From the NCBI GenBank assembly GCA_920105625.2, contig OV050032.1, positions 108,794,542 to 108,858,541 of the forward strand: a DNA stretch of 64,000 bases, read 5' to 3'. Source of the stretch: Clusia tigrina. Its lineage: Eukaryota; Arthropoda; Insecta; Diptera; Clusiidae. Below, piece after piece: positions 12,231-25,948 of this stretch. Numbering within the stretch: position 1 is the stretch's first letter; each line of letters starts with the position of its first letter. The position numbers and the translations under genes were made by a program. The notes beneath the pieces were generated by a model, which was not told where the DNA came from, searched no databases, and was given only the letters and a program-made list of their open reading frames with translations.

Positions 12231-13790
12231 TGTACGTCCTACACTTATCAAAGTTTGCAACATACAAATGCTTGTAACTTTTTACTGGAGCGTCATAAAA
12301 CCTTGAAATTTTGTAACAATGAAGTACTCGAGCCTCTTGTCAATTTAAGTTATCGCTCAAAGCTATGCTACACTTGAGTCCCAAATCAAACACTGATAAA
12401 ACTTCAAACGCCCCTAACTTCTTTACGGTACGTCGTACACCTATCAAAGTTGGCAACATACAAATGCTTGTAACTTTTTACTGGAGCGTCATAAAACCTT
12501 GAAATTTTGTAACAATGAACTACCCGAGCCTCTTGTCAATTTAAGCTATCGCTCAAAGCTATGCTACCCTAGAGTCCCAAATCAAACACTGATAAAACTT
12601 CAAATGGCCCTAACTTCTTTACGGTACGTCCTACACCTATCAAAGTTGGCAACATACAAATGCTTGTAACTTTTTACTGGAGCGTCATAAAACCTTGAAA
12701 TTTTGTAACAATAAAGTTCTCGAGCCTCTAGTCAATTTAGGTGATCGCTCAAAGCTATGCTACCCTAGAGTCCCAAATCAAACACTGATAAAACTTCAAA
12801 CGCTCCTAACTTCTATACTGTATGTCCTACTCCTATCAAAGTTTGCAACATACAAATGCTTGTAACTTTTTACTGGAGCGTCATAAAACCTTGAAATTTT
12901 GTAACAATGAAGTACTCGAGCCTCTTGTCAATTTAAGCCATCGCTCAAAACTATGCTACCCTAGAGTCCCAAATCAAACACTGATAAAACTTCAAATGGC
13001 CCTAACTTCTTTACGGTACGTCCTACACCTATCAAAGTTTGCAACATACAAATGCTTGTAACTTTTTACTGGAGCGTCATAAAACATTGAAGTTTTGTAA
13101 CAATAAAGTACTCGAGCCTCGTGTCAATTTAAGCCTTCGCTCAAAGCTATGCTACCCTAGAGTCCCAAATCAAACACTGATAAAACTTCAAACGCCCCTA
13201 ACTTCTTTACGGTACGTCCTACACTTATCAAAGTTTGCAACATACAAATGCTTGTAACTTTTTACTGGAGCGTCATAAAACCTTGAAATTTTGTAACAAT
13301 GAAGTACTCGAGCCTCTTGTCAATTTAAGTTATCGCTCAAAGCTATGCTACACTTGAGTCCCAAATCAAACACTGATAAAACTTCAAACGCCCCTAACTT
13401 CTTTACGGTACGTCCTACACCTATCAAAGTTGGCAACATACAAATGCTTGTAACTTTTTACTGGAGCGTCATAAAACCTTGAAATTTTGTAACAATGAAG
13501 TACCCGAGCCTCTTCTCAATTTAAGCTATCGCTCAAAGCTATACTACCCTTGAGTTCCAAATCAAACACTGATAAAACTTCAAACGCCCCTAACTTCTCC
13601 ACGGTACGTCCTACACCTATCAAAGTTTGCAACATACAAATGCTTGTAACTTTTTTCTGGAGCGTCATAAAACCTTGAAATTTTGGAACAATAAAGTACT
13701 CGAGCCTCTTGTCAATTTGAGCCATCGCTCAAAGCTATGCTACCCTAGAGTCCCAAATCAAACACTGATAAAACTTCAATGGCCCTAACT
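12230..13790. repeat. Group B units, repeat of the 8.7-10.26 kb block
   Basis: This stretch repeats 8.7-10.26 kb at an offset of 3,526. Shared marks are CGCTCC with TATACTGTATGTCC, the AGCCTTCGC monomer, TTCTCAATTTAAGC, CTTCTCCACGG, CTTTTTTCTGG, TTTTGGAAC, CAATTTGAGCC and the short ACTTCAATGGCC. The match ends at about 13792: one copy continues as CTTCTTTACGG, the other as CTTCTCCACGG. Confidence 0.85.
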
Positions 13791-15960
13791 TCTCCACGGT
13801 ACGTCCTACACCTATCAAAGTTTGCAACATACAAATGCTTGTAACTTTTTACTGGAGCGTCATAAATCCTTGAAATTTTGTAACAATGAAGTACTCGAGC
13901 CTCTTGTAAATTTAAGTTATCGCTCAAAGCTATGCTACTCTTGAGTCCCAAATCAAACACTGATAAAACTTCAAACGCCCTAACTTCTTTACGGTACGTC
14001 CTACACCTATCAAAGTTGGCAACATACAAATGCTTGTAACTTTTTACTGGAGCGTCATAAAACCTTGAAATTTTGTAACAATAAAGTTCTCGAGCCTCTA
14101 GTCAATTTAAGCCATCGCTCAAAGCTATGCTACCCTAGAGTCCCAAATCAAACACTGATAAAACTTCAAATGGCCTAAACTTCTTTACGGTACGTCCTAC
14201 ACCTATCAAAGTTGGCAACATACAAATGCTTGTAACTTTTTACTGGAGCGTCATAAAACCTTGAAATTTTTAACAATAAAGTTCTCGAGCCTCTAGTCAA
14301 TTTAGGTGATCGCTCAAAGCTATGCTACCCTAGAGTCCCAAATCAAACACTGATAAAACTTCAAACGCCCCTAACTTCTATACTGTACGTCCTACTCCTA
14401 TCAAAGTTTGCAACATACAAATGCTTGTAACTTTTTACTGGAGCGTCATAAAACCTTGAAATTTTGTAACAATGAAGTACTCGAGCCTCTTGTCAATTTA
14501 AGCCATCGCTCAAAACTATGCTACCCTAGAGTCCCAAATCAAACACTGATAAAACTTCAAATGGCCCTAACTTCTTTACGGTACGCCCTACACCTATCAA
14601 AGTTTGCAACATACAAATGCTTGTAACTTTTTACTGGAGCGTCATAAAACATTGAAGTTTTGTAACAATAAAGTACTCGAGCCTCGTGTCAATTTAAGCC
14701 TTCGCTCAAAGCTATGCTACCCTAGAGTCCCAAATCAAACACTGATAAAACTTCAAACGCCCCTAACTTCTTTACGGTACGTCCTCCACTTATCAAAGTT
14801 TGCAACATACAAATGCTTGTAACTTTTTACTGGAGCGTCATAAAACCTTGAAATTTTGTAACAATGAAGTACTCGAGCCTCTTGTCAATTTAAGTTATCG
14901 CTCAAAGCTATGCTACACTTGAGTCCCAAATCAAACAATGATAAAACTTCAAACGCCCCTAACTTCTTTACGGTACGTCCTACACCTATCAAAGTTGGCA
15001 ACATACAAATGCTTGTAACTTTTTACTGGAGCGTCATAAAACCTTGAAATTTTGTAACAATGAACTACCCGAGCCTCTTGTCAATTTAAGCTATCGCTCA
15101 AAGCTATGCTACCCTAGAGTCCCAAATCAAACACTGATAAAACTTCCAATGGCCCTAACTTCTTTACGGTACGTCCTACACCTATCAAAGTTGGCAACAT
15201 ACAAATGCTTGTAACTTTTTACTGGAGCGTCATAAAACCTTGAAATTTTGTAACAATAAAGTTCTCGAGCCTCTAGTCAATTTAGGTGATCGCTCAAAGC
15301 TATGCTACCCTAGAGTCCCAAATCAAACACTGATAAAACTTCAAACGCCCCTAACTTCTATACTGTACGTCCTACTCCTATCAAAGTTTGCAACATACAA
15401 ATGCTTGTAACTTTTTACTGGAGCGTCATAAAACCTTGAAATTTTGTAACAATGAAGTTCTCGAGCCTCTTGTCAATTTAAGCCATCGCTCAAAACTATG
15501 CTACCCTAGAGTCCCAAATCAAACACTGATAAAACTTCAAATGGCCCTAACTTCTTTACGGTACGTCCTACACCTATCAAAGTTTGCAACATACAAATGC
15601 TTGTAACTTTTTACTGGAGCGTCATAAAACATTGAAGTTTTGTAGCAATAAAGTACTCGAGCATCGTGTCAATTTAAGCCTTCGCTCAAAGCTATGCTAC
15701 CCTAGAGTCCCAAATCAAACACTGATAAAACTTCAAACGCCCCTAACTTCTTTACGGTACGTCCTACACTTATCAAAGTTTGCAACATACAAATGCTTGT
15801 AATTTTTACTGGAGCGTCATAAAACCTTGAAATTTTGTAACAATGAAGTACTCGAGCCTCTTGTCAATTTAAGTTATCGCTCAAAGCTATGCTACACTTG
15901 AGTCCCAAATCAAACACTGATAAAACTTCAAACGCCCCTAACTTCTTTACGGTACGTCCT
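13790..15960. repeat. Group B units, long-range twin of 62.6-64.0 kb
   Basis: The block begins with a CATAAATCCTTG monomer that has CTTGTAAATTTAAG, then a CTAGTC monomer that has lost GGTGATC, then standard B units with GTTCTCGAGCCTCTAGTC at 14281 and 15261 (980 apart). It matches the end of the window at an offset of 48,818-48,819, including the rare ACTTCCAATGG at 15143-15153 and 63962-63972. Local private changes include the lost G in AAATTTTTAACAATAAAG near 14270. Confidence 0.85.
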
Positions 15961-17814
15961 ACACCTATCAAAGTTTGCAACATACAAATGCTTGTAACTT
16001 TTTACTGGAGCGTCATAAAACCTTGAAATTTTGTAACAATAAATTACTCGAGACTCTTGTCAATTTAAGCCATCGCTCAAAGCTATGCCACCCTTGAGTC
16101 CCAAATCAAACACTGATAAAACTTCAAACGCCCCTAACTTCTTTACGGTACGTCCTACACCTAACAAAGTTTGCAACATACAAATGCTTGTAAATTTTTA
16201 CTGGAGCGTCATAAAACCTTGAAATTTTGTAACAATGAAGTACTCGAGCCTCTTGTCAATTTAAGTTATCGCTCAAAGATATGCTACCCTTGAGTCCCAA
16301 ATCAAACACTGATAAAACTTCAAACCCCCCTAACTTCTTTACGGTACGTCCTACACCTATCAAAGTTGGCAACATACAAATGCTTGTAACTTTTTATTGG
16401 AGCGTCATAAAACCTTGAAATTTTGTAACAATGAAGTACCCGAGCCTCTTGTCAATTTAAGCTATCGCTCAAAGCTATACTACCCTTGAGTCCCAAATCA
16501 AACACTGATAAAACTTCAAACACCCCTAACTTCTCTACGGTACGTCCTACACCTATCAAAGTTTGCAACATACAAATGCTTGTAACTTTTTACTGGAGCG
16601 TCATAAAACATTGAAGTTTTGAAACAATAAAGTACTCGCGCCTCTTGTCAATTTAAGCCATCGCTCAAAGCTATGCTACCCTTGAGTCCCAAATCAAACA
16701 CTGATAAAACTTCAAACGCCCCTAACTTCTTTACGGTACGTCCTACACCTATCAAAGTTTGCAACATACAAATGCTTGTATCTTTTTACTGGAGTGTCAT
16801 AAAACCTTGAAATTTTGTAACAATAAAGTACTCGAGCCTCTTGTCAATTTAAGCCATCGCTCAAAGCTATGCTACCCTTGAGTCCCAAATCAAACACTGA
16901 GAAAACTTCAAACGCCCCTAACTTCTTTACGGTACGTCCTACACCTATCAAAGTTTGCAACATACAAATGCTTGTAACTTTTTACTGGAGCGTCATAAAA
17001 CCTTGAAATTTTGGAACAATAAAGTACTCGAGCCTCTTGTCAATTTAAGCCATCGCTCAAAGCTATGCTACCCTAGAGTCCCAAATCAAACACTGATAAA
17101 ACTTCAAACGCCCCTAACTTCTTTACGGTACGTCCTACACCTATCAAAGTTTGCAACATACAAATGCTTGTAACTTTTTACTGGAGCGTCCTAAAACCTT
17201 GAAATTTTGTAACAATAAAGTACTCGAGCCTCGTGTCAATTTAAGCCATCGCTCAAAGCTATGCTACCCTAGAGTCCCAAATCAAACACTGATAAAACTT
17301 CAAACGCCCCTAACTTCTTTACGGTACGTTCTACACCTATCAAAGTTTGCAACATACAAATGCTTGTAACTTTTTACTGGAGCGTCATAAAACCTTGAAA
17401 TTTTGTAACAACGAAGTACTCGAGCCTCTTGTCAATTTAAGTTATCGCTCAAAGCTATGCTACCCTTGAGTCCCAAATCAAACACTGATAAAACTTCAAA
17501 CGCCCCTAACTTCTTTACGGTACGTCCTACACCTATCAAAGTTGGCAACATACAAATGCTTGTAACTTTTTACTGGAGCGTCATAAAACCTTGAAATTTT
17601 GTAACAAGAAAGTTCTCGAGCATCTTGTCAATTTAAGTTATCGCTCAAAGCTGTGCTACCCTAGAGTCCCAAATCAAACACTGATAAAACTTCAAATGGC
17701 CCTAACTTCTATACGGAACGTCCTACACCTATCAAAGTTTGCAACATACAAATGCTTGTATCTTTTTACTGGAGCGTCATAAAATCTTGAAATTTTGTAA
17801 CAATGAAGTACTCG
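15960..17814. repeat. Group A-like array, mixed monomers
   Basis: The group changes back to A at about 15.96-16.0 kb, with ATTACTCGAGAC (16043) and CCTAACAAAG monomers that match 3.9-4.5 kb at an offset of about 12,132. A run with TGTATCTTTTTACTGGAGTGTC and CACTGAGAAAAC follows (16781-16910) and returns at about 34.0-34.13 kb. From 17151 the monomers match 1296 onward at an offset of 15,855. Confidence 0.78.
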
Positions 17815-18793
17815 AGCCTCTTGTCAATTTAAGCCATCGCTCAAAGCTATGCTACGCTTGAGTCCCAAATCAAACACTGATAAAACTTCAAATGGCCCTA
17901 ACTTCTATACGGTACGTCCTACACCTATCAAAGTTTGCAACATACAAATGTTTGTAACTTTTTACTGGAGCGTCATAAAACCTTGAAATTTTGTAACAAT
18001 GAAGTACCCGGCCTCTTGTCAATTTAAGCTATCGCTCAAAGCTATGCTACGCGTGAGTCCCAAATCAAACACTGATAAAACTTCAAACGCCCCTAACTTC
18101 TTTACGGTACGTCCTACACCTATCAAAGTTTACAGCATACAAATGCTTGTAACTTTTTACTGGAGCGTCATAAAACCTTGAAATTTTGTAACAATAAATT
18201 ACTCGAGACTCTTGTCAATTTAAGCCATCGCTCAAAGCTATGCTACCCATGAGTCCCAAATCAAACACTGATAAAACTTCAAACGCCCCTAACTTCTTTA
18301 CGGTACGTCCTACACCTAACAAAGTTTGCAACATACAAATGCTTGAAAATTTTTACTGGAGCGTCATAAAACCTTGAAATTTTGTAACAATGAAGTACTC
18401 GAGCCTCTTGTCAATTTAAGTTATCGCTCAAAGCTATGCTACCCTTGAGTCCCAAATCAAACACTGCTAAAACTTCAAACGCCCCTAACTTCTTTACGGT
18501 ACGTCCTACACCTATCAAAGTTGGCAACATACAAATGCTTGTAACTTTTTACTGGAGCGTCATAAAACCTTGAAATTTTGTAACAATAAAGTACTCGAGC
18601 ATCTTGTCAATTTAAGTTATCGCTCAAAGCTGTGCTACCCTAGAGTCCCAAATCAAACACTGATAAAACTTCAAATGGCCCTAACTTCTATACGGAACGT
18701 CCTACACCTATCGAAGTTTGCAACATACAAATGCTTGTATCTTTTTACGGGAGCGTCATAAAATCTTGAAATTTTGTAACAATGAAGTACTCG
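17815..18793. repeat. Group A higher-order unit, 5 monomers (979 bp)
   Basis: The unit runs from one CGCTTGAG marker monomer to the next. It holds five monomers: CGCTTGAG; CCCG(A)GCC with CGCGTGAG, which has lost one base in ACCCGGCCTC near 18009; ATTACTCGAGAC with CCTAACAAAG; TTATCGC with GTTGGCAAC; and GAGCATCTTG with TATACGGAACG. It is the shortest of the A units and has the same number of monomers as the B unit. Confidence 0.82.
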
Positions 18794-20558
18794 AGCCTCT
18801 TGTCAATTTAAGCCATCGCTCAAAGCTATGCTACGCTTGAGTCCCAAATCAAACACTGATAAAACTTCAAATGGCCCTAACTTCTATACGGTACGTCCTA
18901 CACCTATCAAAGTTTGCAACATACAAATGTTTGTAACTTTTTACTGGAGCATCATAAAACCTTGAAATTTTGTAACAATGAAGTACCCGAGCCTCTTGTC
19001 AATTTAAGCTATCGCTCAAAGCTATACTACCCGTGAGTCCCAAATCAAACACTGATAAAACTTCAAACGCCCCTAACTTCTTTACGGTACGTCCTACACC
19101 TATCAAAGTTTGCAACATACAAATGCTTGTAACTTTTTACTGGAGCGTCATAAAAACCTTGAAATTTTGTAACAATGAAGTACCCGAGCCTCTTGTCAAT
19201 TTAAGCTATCGCTCAAAGCTATGCTACCCTTGAGTCCCAAATCAAACACTGATAAAACTTCAAACGCCCCTAACTTCTCTACGGTACGTCCTACACCTAT
19301 CAAAGTTTGCAACATACAAATGCTTGTAACTTTTTACTGGAGCGTCATAAAACCTTGAAATTTTGTAACAATAAAGTACTCGAGCCTCTTGTCAATTTAA
19401 GTTATCGCTCAAAGCTATGCTACCCTTGAGTCCGAAATCAAACACTGATAAAACTTCAAACGCCCCTAACTTCTTTACGGTACGTCCTACACCTATCAAA
19501 GTTGGCAACATACAAAGGCTTGTAACTTTTTACTGGAGCGTCATAAAACCTTGAAATTTTGTAACAATGAAGTACCCGAGCCTCTTGTCAATTTAAGCTA
19601 TCGCTCAAAGCTATGCTACCCTTGAGTCCCAAATCAAACACTGATAAAACTTCAAACGCCCCTAACTTCTTTACGGTACGTCCTACACCTATCAAAGTTT
19701 GCAACATACAAATGCTTGTAACTTTTTAGTGGAGCGTCATAAAACCTTGAAGTTTTGTAACAATAAAGTACTCGAGCCTCTTGTCAATTTAGGCCATCGC
19801 TCAAAGCTATGCTACCCTAGAGTCCCAAATCAAACACTGATAAAACTTCAAACGCCCCTAACTTCTTTACGGTACGTCCTACACCTATCAAAGTTTGCAA
19901 CATACAAATGCTTGTAACTTTTTACTGGAGCGTCCTAAAACCTTGAAATTTTGTAACAATAAAGTATTCGAGCCTCGTGTCAATTTAAGCCATCGCACAA
20001 AGCTATGCTACCCTAGAGTCCCAAATCAAACACTGATAAAACTTCAAACGCCCCTAACTTCTTTACGGTACGTCCTACACCTATCAAAGTTTGCAACATA
20101 CAAATGCTTGTAACTTTTTACTGGAGCGTCATAAAACCTTGAAATTTTGTAACAACGAAGTACTCGAGCCTCTTGTCAATTTAAGTTATCGCTCAAAGCT
20201 ATGCTACCCTTGAGTCCCAAATCAAACACTGATAAAACTTCAAACGCCCCTAACTTCTTTACGGTACGTCCTACACCTATCAAAGTTGGCAACATACAAA
20301 TGCTTGTAACTTTTTACTGGAGCGTCATAAAACCTTGAAATTTTGTAACAATAAAGTACTCGAGCATCTTGTCAATTTAAGTTATCGCTCAAAGCTGTGC
20401 TACCCTAGAGTCCCAAATCAAACACTGATAAAACTTCAAACGGCCCTAACTTCTATACGGAACGTCCTACACCTATCAAAGTTTGCAACATACAAATGCT
20501 TGTATCTTTTTACTGGAGCGTCATAAAATCTTGAAATTTTGTAACAATGAAGTACTCG
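18794..20558. repeat. Group A higher-order unit, 9 monomers (1,765 bp)
   Basis: This unit starts at the marker monomer at 18794 and ends where the next begins at 20559. Its length is nine monomers plus one base, an extra A in CATAAAAACCTTG near 19153. Its second half, with TTTTTAGTGGAGCG, TAGGCCATC, TATTCGAGCCTCGTG, ACGAAGTAC and GAGCATCTTG monomers, matches 1.1-1.95 kb at an offset of 18,599. Confidence 0.8.
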
Positions 20559-22517
20559 AGCCTCTTGTCAATTTAAGCCATCGCTCAAAGCTATGCTACG
20601 CTTGAGTCAAAATCAAACACTGATAAAACTTCATATGGCCCTAACTTCTATACGTTACGTCCTACACCTATCAAAGTTTGCAACATACAAATGTTTGTAA
20701 CTTTTTACTGGAGCGTCATAAAACCTTGAAATTTTGTAACAATGAAGTACCCGAGCCTCTTGTCAATTTAAGCTATCGCTCAAAGCTATGCTACGCGTGA
20801 GTCCCAAATCAAACACTGATAAAACTTCAAACGCCCCTAACTTCTTTACGGTACGTCCTACACCTATCAAAGTTTACAGCATACAAATGCTTGTAACTTT
20901 TTACTGGAGCGTCATAAAACCTTGAAATTTTGTAACAATAAATTACTCGAGACTCTTTTCAATTTAAGCCATCGCTCAAAGCTATGCTACGCGTGAGTCC
21001 CAAATCAAACACTGATAAAACTTCAAACGCCCCTAACTTCTTTACGGTACGTCCTACACCTATCAAAGTTTACAACATACAAATGCTTGTAACTTTTTAC
21101 TGGAGCGTCATAAAACCTTGAAATTTTGTAACAATAAATTACTCGAGACTCTTGTCAATTTAAGCCATCGCTCAAAGCTATTCTACCCTTGAGTCCCAAA
21201 TCAAACACTGATAAAACTTCAAACGCCCCTAACTTCTTTACGGTACGTCCTACACCTAACAAAGTTTGCAACATACAAATGCTTGTAAATTTTTACTGGA
21301 GCGTCATAAAACCTTGAAATTTTGTAACAATGAAGTACTCGAGCCTCTTGTCAATTTAAGTTATCGCTCAAAGCTATGCTACCCTTGAGTCCCAAATCAA
21401 ACACTGATAAAACTTCAAACGCCCCTTACTTCTTTACGGTACGTCCTACACCTATCAAAGTTTGCAACATACAAATGCTTGTAACTTTTTACTGGAGCGT
21501 CATAAAACCTTGAAATTTTGTAACAATGAAGTACCCGAGCCTCGTGTCAATTTAAGCTATCGCTCAAAGCTATGCTACCCTTGAGTCCCAAATCAAACAC
21601 TGATAAAACTTCAAACGCCCCTAACTTATTTACGGTACGTCCTACACCTATCAAAGTTTGCAACATACAAATGCTTGTAACTTTTTACTTGAGCGTGATA
21701 AAACATTGAAGTTTTGTAACAATAAAGTACTCGAGCCTCTTGTCAATTTAGGCCATCGCTCAAAGCTATGCTACCCTAGAGTCCCAAATCAAACACTGAT
21801 AAAACTTCAAACGCCCCTAACTTCTTTACGGTACGTCCTACACCTATCAAAGTTTGCAACATACAAATGCTTGTAACTTTTTACTGGAGCGTCCTAAAAC
21901 CTTGAAATTTTGTAACAATAAAGTACTCGAGCCTCGTGTCAATTTAAGTCTTCGCTCAAAGCTATGCTACCCTAGAGTCCCAAATCAAACACTGATAAAA
22001 CTTCAAACGCCCCTAACTTCTTTACGGTACGTCCTACACCTATCAAAGTTTGCAACATACAAATGCTTGTAACTTTTTACTGGAGCGTCATAAAACCTTG
22101 AAATTTTGTAACAATGAAGTACTCGAGCCTCTTGTCAATTTAAGCTATCGCTCAAAGCTATGCTACCCTTGAGTCCCAAATCAAACACTGATAAAACTTC
22201 AAACGCCCCTAACTTCTTTACGGTACGTCCTACACCTATCAAAGTTAGCAACATACAAATGCTTGTAACTTTTTACTGGAGCGTCATAATACATTGAAAT
22301 TTTGTAACAATAAAGTACTCGAGCATCTTGTCAATTTAAGTTATCGCTCAAAGCTGTGCTACCCTAGAGTCCCAAATCAAACACTGATAAAGCTTCAAAT
22401 GGCCCTAACTTCTATACGGAACGTCCTACACCTATCAAAGTTTGCAACATACAAATGCTTGTATCTTTTTACTGGAGCGTCATAAAATCTTGAAATTTTG
22501 TAACAATGAAGTACTCG
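20559..22517. repeat. Group A higher-order unit, 10 monomers (1,959 bp)
   Basis: This unit has the same length as 1-1959 and opens with the same two private variants, GAGTCAAAATC and TATACGTTACG. It also keeps the two last monomers that the unit at 1960-3526 lacks. The closing GAGCATCTTG monomer carries AAAGCTTCAAATGG near 22390, a private change. Confidence 0.83.
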
Positions 22518-24750
22518 AGCCTCTTGTCAATTTAAGCCATCGCTCAAAGCTATGCTACGCTTGAGTCCCAAATCAAACACTGATAAAACTTCAAATGGCC
22601 CTAACTTCTATACGGTGCGTCCTACACCTATCAAAGTTTGCAACATACAAATGTTTGTAACTTTTTACTGGAGCGTCATAAAACCTTGAAATTTTGTAAC
22701 AATGAAGTACCCGAGCCTCTTGTCAATTTAAGCTATCGCTCAAAGCTATACTACCCGTGAGTCCCAAATCAAACACTGATAAAACTTCAAACGCCCCTAA
22801 CTTCTTTACGGTACGTCCTACACCTATCAAAGTTTGCAACATACAAATGCTTGTAACTTTTTACTGGAGCGTCATAAAACCTTGAAATTTTGTAACAATA
22901 AATTACTCGAGACTCTTGTCAATTTAAGCCATCGCTCAAAGCTATGCTACCCTTGAGTCCCAAATCAAACACTGATAAAACTTCAAACGCCCCTAACTTA
23001 TTTACGGTACGTCCTACACCTAACAAAGTTTGCAACATACAAATGCTTGTAAATTTTTACTGGAGCGTCATAAAACCTTGAAATTTTGTAACAATGAACT
23101 ACTCGAGCCTCTTGTCAATTTAAGTTATCGCTCAAAGCTATGCTACCCTTGAGTCCCAAATCAAACACTGATAAAACTTCAAACGCCCCTAACTTCTTTA
23201 CGGTACGTCCTACACCTATCAAAGTTGGCAACATACAAATGCTTGTAACTTTTTACTGGAGCGTCATAAAAACTTGAAATTTTGTAACAATGAAGTACCC
23301 GAGCCTCTTGTCAATTTAAGCTATCGCTCAAAGCTATACTACCCTTGAGTCCCAAATCAAACACTGATAAAACTTCAAACGCCCCTAACTTCTCTACGGT
23401 ACGTCCTACACCTATCAAAGTTTGCAACATACAAATGCTTGTAACTTTTTACTGGAACGTCATAAAACATTGAAGTTTTGTAACAATAAAGTACTCGAGC
23501 CTCTTGTCAATTTAGGCCATCGCTCAAAGCTATGCTACCCTAGAGTCCCAAATCAAACACTGATAAAACTTCAAACGCCCCTAACTTCTTTACGGTACGT
23601 CCTACACCTATCAAAGTTTGCAACATACAAATGTTTGTAACTTTTTACTGGAGCGTTATAAAACCTTGAAATTTTGTAACAATAAAGAACTCGAGCCTCT
23701 TGTCAATTTAGGCCATCGCTCAAAGCTATGCTACCCTTGTATCCCAAATCAAACACTTATAAAACTTCAAACGCCCCTAGCTTCTTTACGGTACGTCCTA
23801 CACCGATCAAAGTTTGCAACATACAAATGCTTGTAACTTTTTTCTGGAGCGTCATAAAACCTTGAAATTTTGTAACAATAAAGTACTCGAGCCTCTTGTC
23901 AATTTAAGACATCTATCAAAGCTATGCTACCCTAGAGTCCCAAATCAAACACTGATAAATCTTCAAATGGCCCTAACTTCTTTACGGTACGTCCTACACC
24001 TATCAAAGTTTGCAACATAAAATGCTTGTAACTTTTTACTGGAGCGTCATAAAACCTTGAAATTTTGTAACAATAAAGTACTCGAGCCTCTTGTCAGTTT
24101 AAGCCATCGCTCAAAGCTATGCTACCCTTGAGTCCCAAATCAAACACTGATAAATCTTCAAACGCCCCTAACTTCTTTACGGTACGTCCTACACCTATCA
24201 AAGTTGGCAACATACAAATGCTTGTAACTTTTTACTGGAGCGTCATAAAACCTTGAAATTTTGTAACAATAAAGTACTCGAGCCTCTTGTCAATTTAAGC
24301 AATCGCTCAAAGCTATGCTACCCTTGAGTCCCAAATCAAACACTGATAAAACTTCAAACGCCCCTAACTTCTTTACGGTACGTCCTACACCTAACAAAGT
24401 TTGCAACATACAAATGTTTGTAAATTTTTACTGGAGCGTCATAAAACCTTGAAATTTTGTAACAATGAAGTACTCGAGCCTCTTGACAATTTAAGTTATC
24501 GCTCAAAGCTATGCTACCCTTGAGTCCCAAATCAAACACTGATAAAACTTCAAACGCCCCTAACTTCTTTACGGTACGTCCTACACCTATCAAAGTTGGC
24601 AGCATACAAATGCTAGTAACTTTTTACTGGAGCGTCATAAAACCTTGAAATTTTGTAACAATGAAGTACCCGAGCCTCTTGTCAATTTAAGCTATCGCTC
24701 AAAGCTATACTACCCTTGAGTCCCAAATCAAACACTGATAAAACTTCAAA
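22518..24750. repeat. Group A array, copy of the 3.5-5.8 kb block
   Basis: The stretch repeats 3527-5029 at an offset of 18,991, then 5548-5800 at 18,806. The difference of 185 equals one monomer lost here less the 11-bp deletion present only in the left copy. Shared marks are CTCTACGG, GGAACGTCATAAAACATTG, AAAGAACTCG, CACCGATCAAAG, TTGACAATTTAAG and GGCAGCATACAAATGCTAG. Confidence 0.82.
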
Positions 24751-25948
24751 CGCTCCTAGCTTCTTTACGGTACGTCCTACACCGATCAAAGTTTGCAACA
24801 TACAAATGCTTGTAACTTTTTTCTGGAGCGTCATAAAACCTTGAAATTTTGTAACAATAAAGTACTCGAGCCTCTTGTCAATTTAAGACATCTCTCAAAG
24901 CTATGCTACCCTAGAGTCCCAAATCAAACACTGATAAATCTTCAAATGGCCCTAACTTCTATACGGTACGTCCTACACCTATCAAAGTTTGCAACATACA
25001 AATGCTTGTAACTTTTTACTGGAGCGTCATAAAACCTTGAAATTTTGGAACAATAAAGTACTCGAGCCTCTTGTCAATTTAAGCCATCGCTCAAAGCTAT
25101 GCTACCCTAGAGTCACAAATCAAACACTGATAAAACTTCAAATGGCCCTAACTTCTTTACGGTACGTCCTACACCTATCAAAGTTTGCAACATAAAATGC
25201 TTGTAACTTTTTACTGGAGCGTCATAAAACCTTGAAATTTTGTAACAATAAAGTACTCGAGCCTCTTGTCAGTTTAAGCCATCGCTCAAAGCTATGCTAC
25301 CCTTGAGTCCCAAATCAAACACTGATAAATCTTCAAACGCCCCTAACTTCTTTACGGTACGTCCTACACTTATCAAAGTTGGCAACATACAAATGCTTGT
25401 AACTTTTTACTGGAGCGTCATAAAACCTTGAAATTTTGTAACAATGAAGTACTCGAGCCTCTTGTCAATTTAAGTTATCGCTCAAAGCTATGCTACCCTT
25501 GAGTCCCAAATCAAACTTCAAACGCCCCTAACTTCTTTACGGTACGTCCTACACCTATCAAAGTTTGCAACATAAAATGCTTGTAACTTTTTACTGGAGC
25601 GTCATAAAACCTTGAAATTTTGTAACAATAAAGTACTCGAGCCTCTTGTCAGTTTAAGCCATCGCTCAAAGCTATGCTACCCTTGAGTCCCAAATCAAAC
25701 ACTGATAAATCTTCAAACGCCCCTAACTTCTTTACGGTACGTCCTACACCTATCAAAGTTTGCAACATACAAATGCTTGTAACTTTTTACTGGAGCGTCA
25801 TAAAACCTTGAAATTTTGTAACAATAAATTACTCGAGACTATTGTCAATTTAAGCCATCGCTCAAAGCTATGCTACCCTTGAGTCCCAAATCAAACACTG
25901 ATAAAACTTCAAACGCCCCTAACTTCTTTACGGTACGTCCTACACCTA

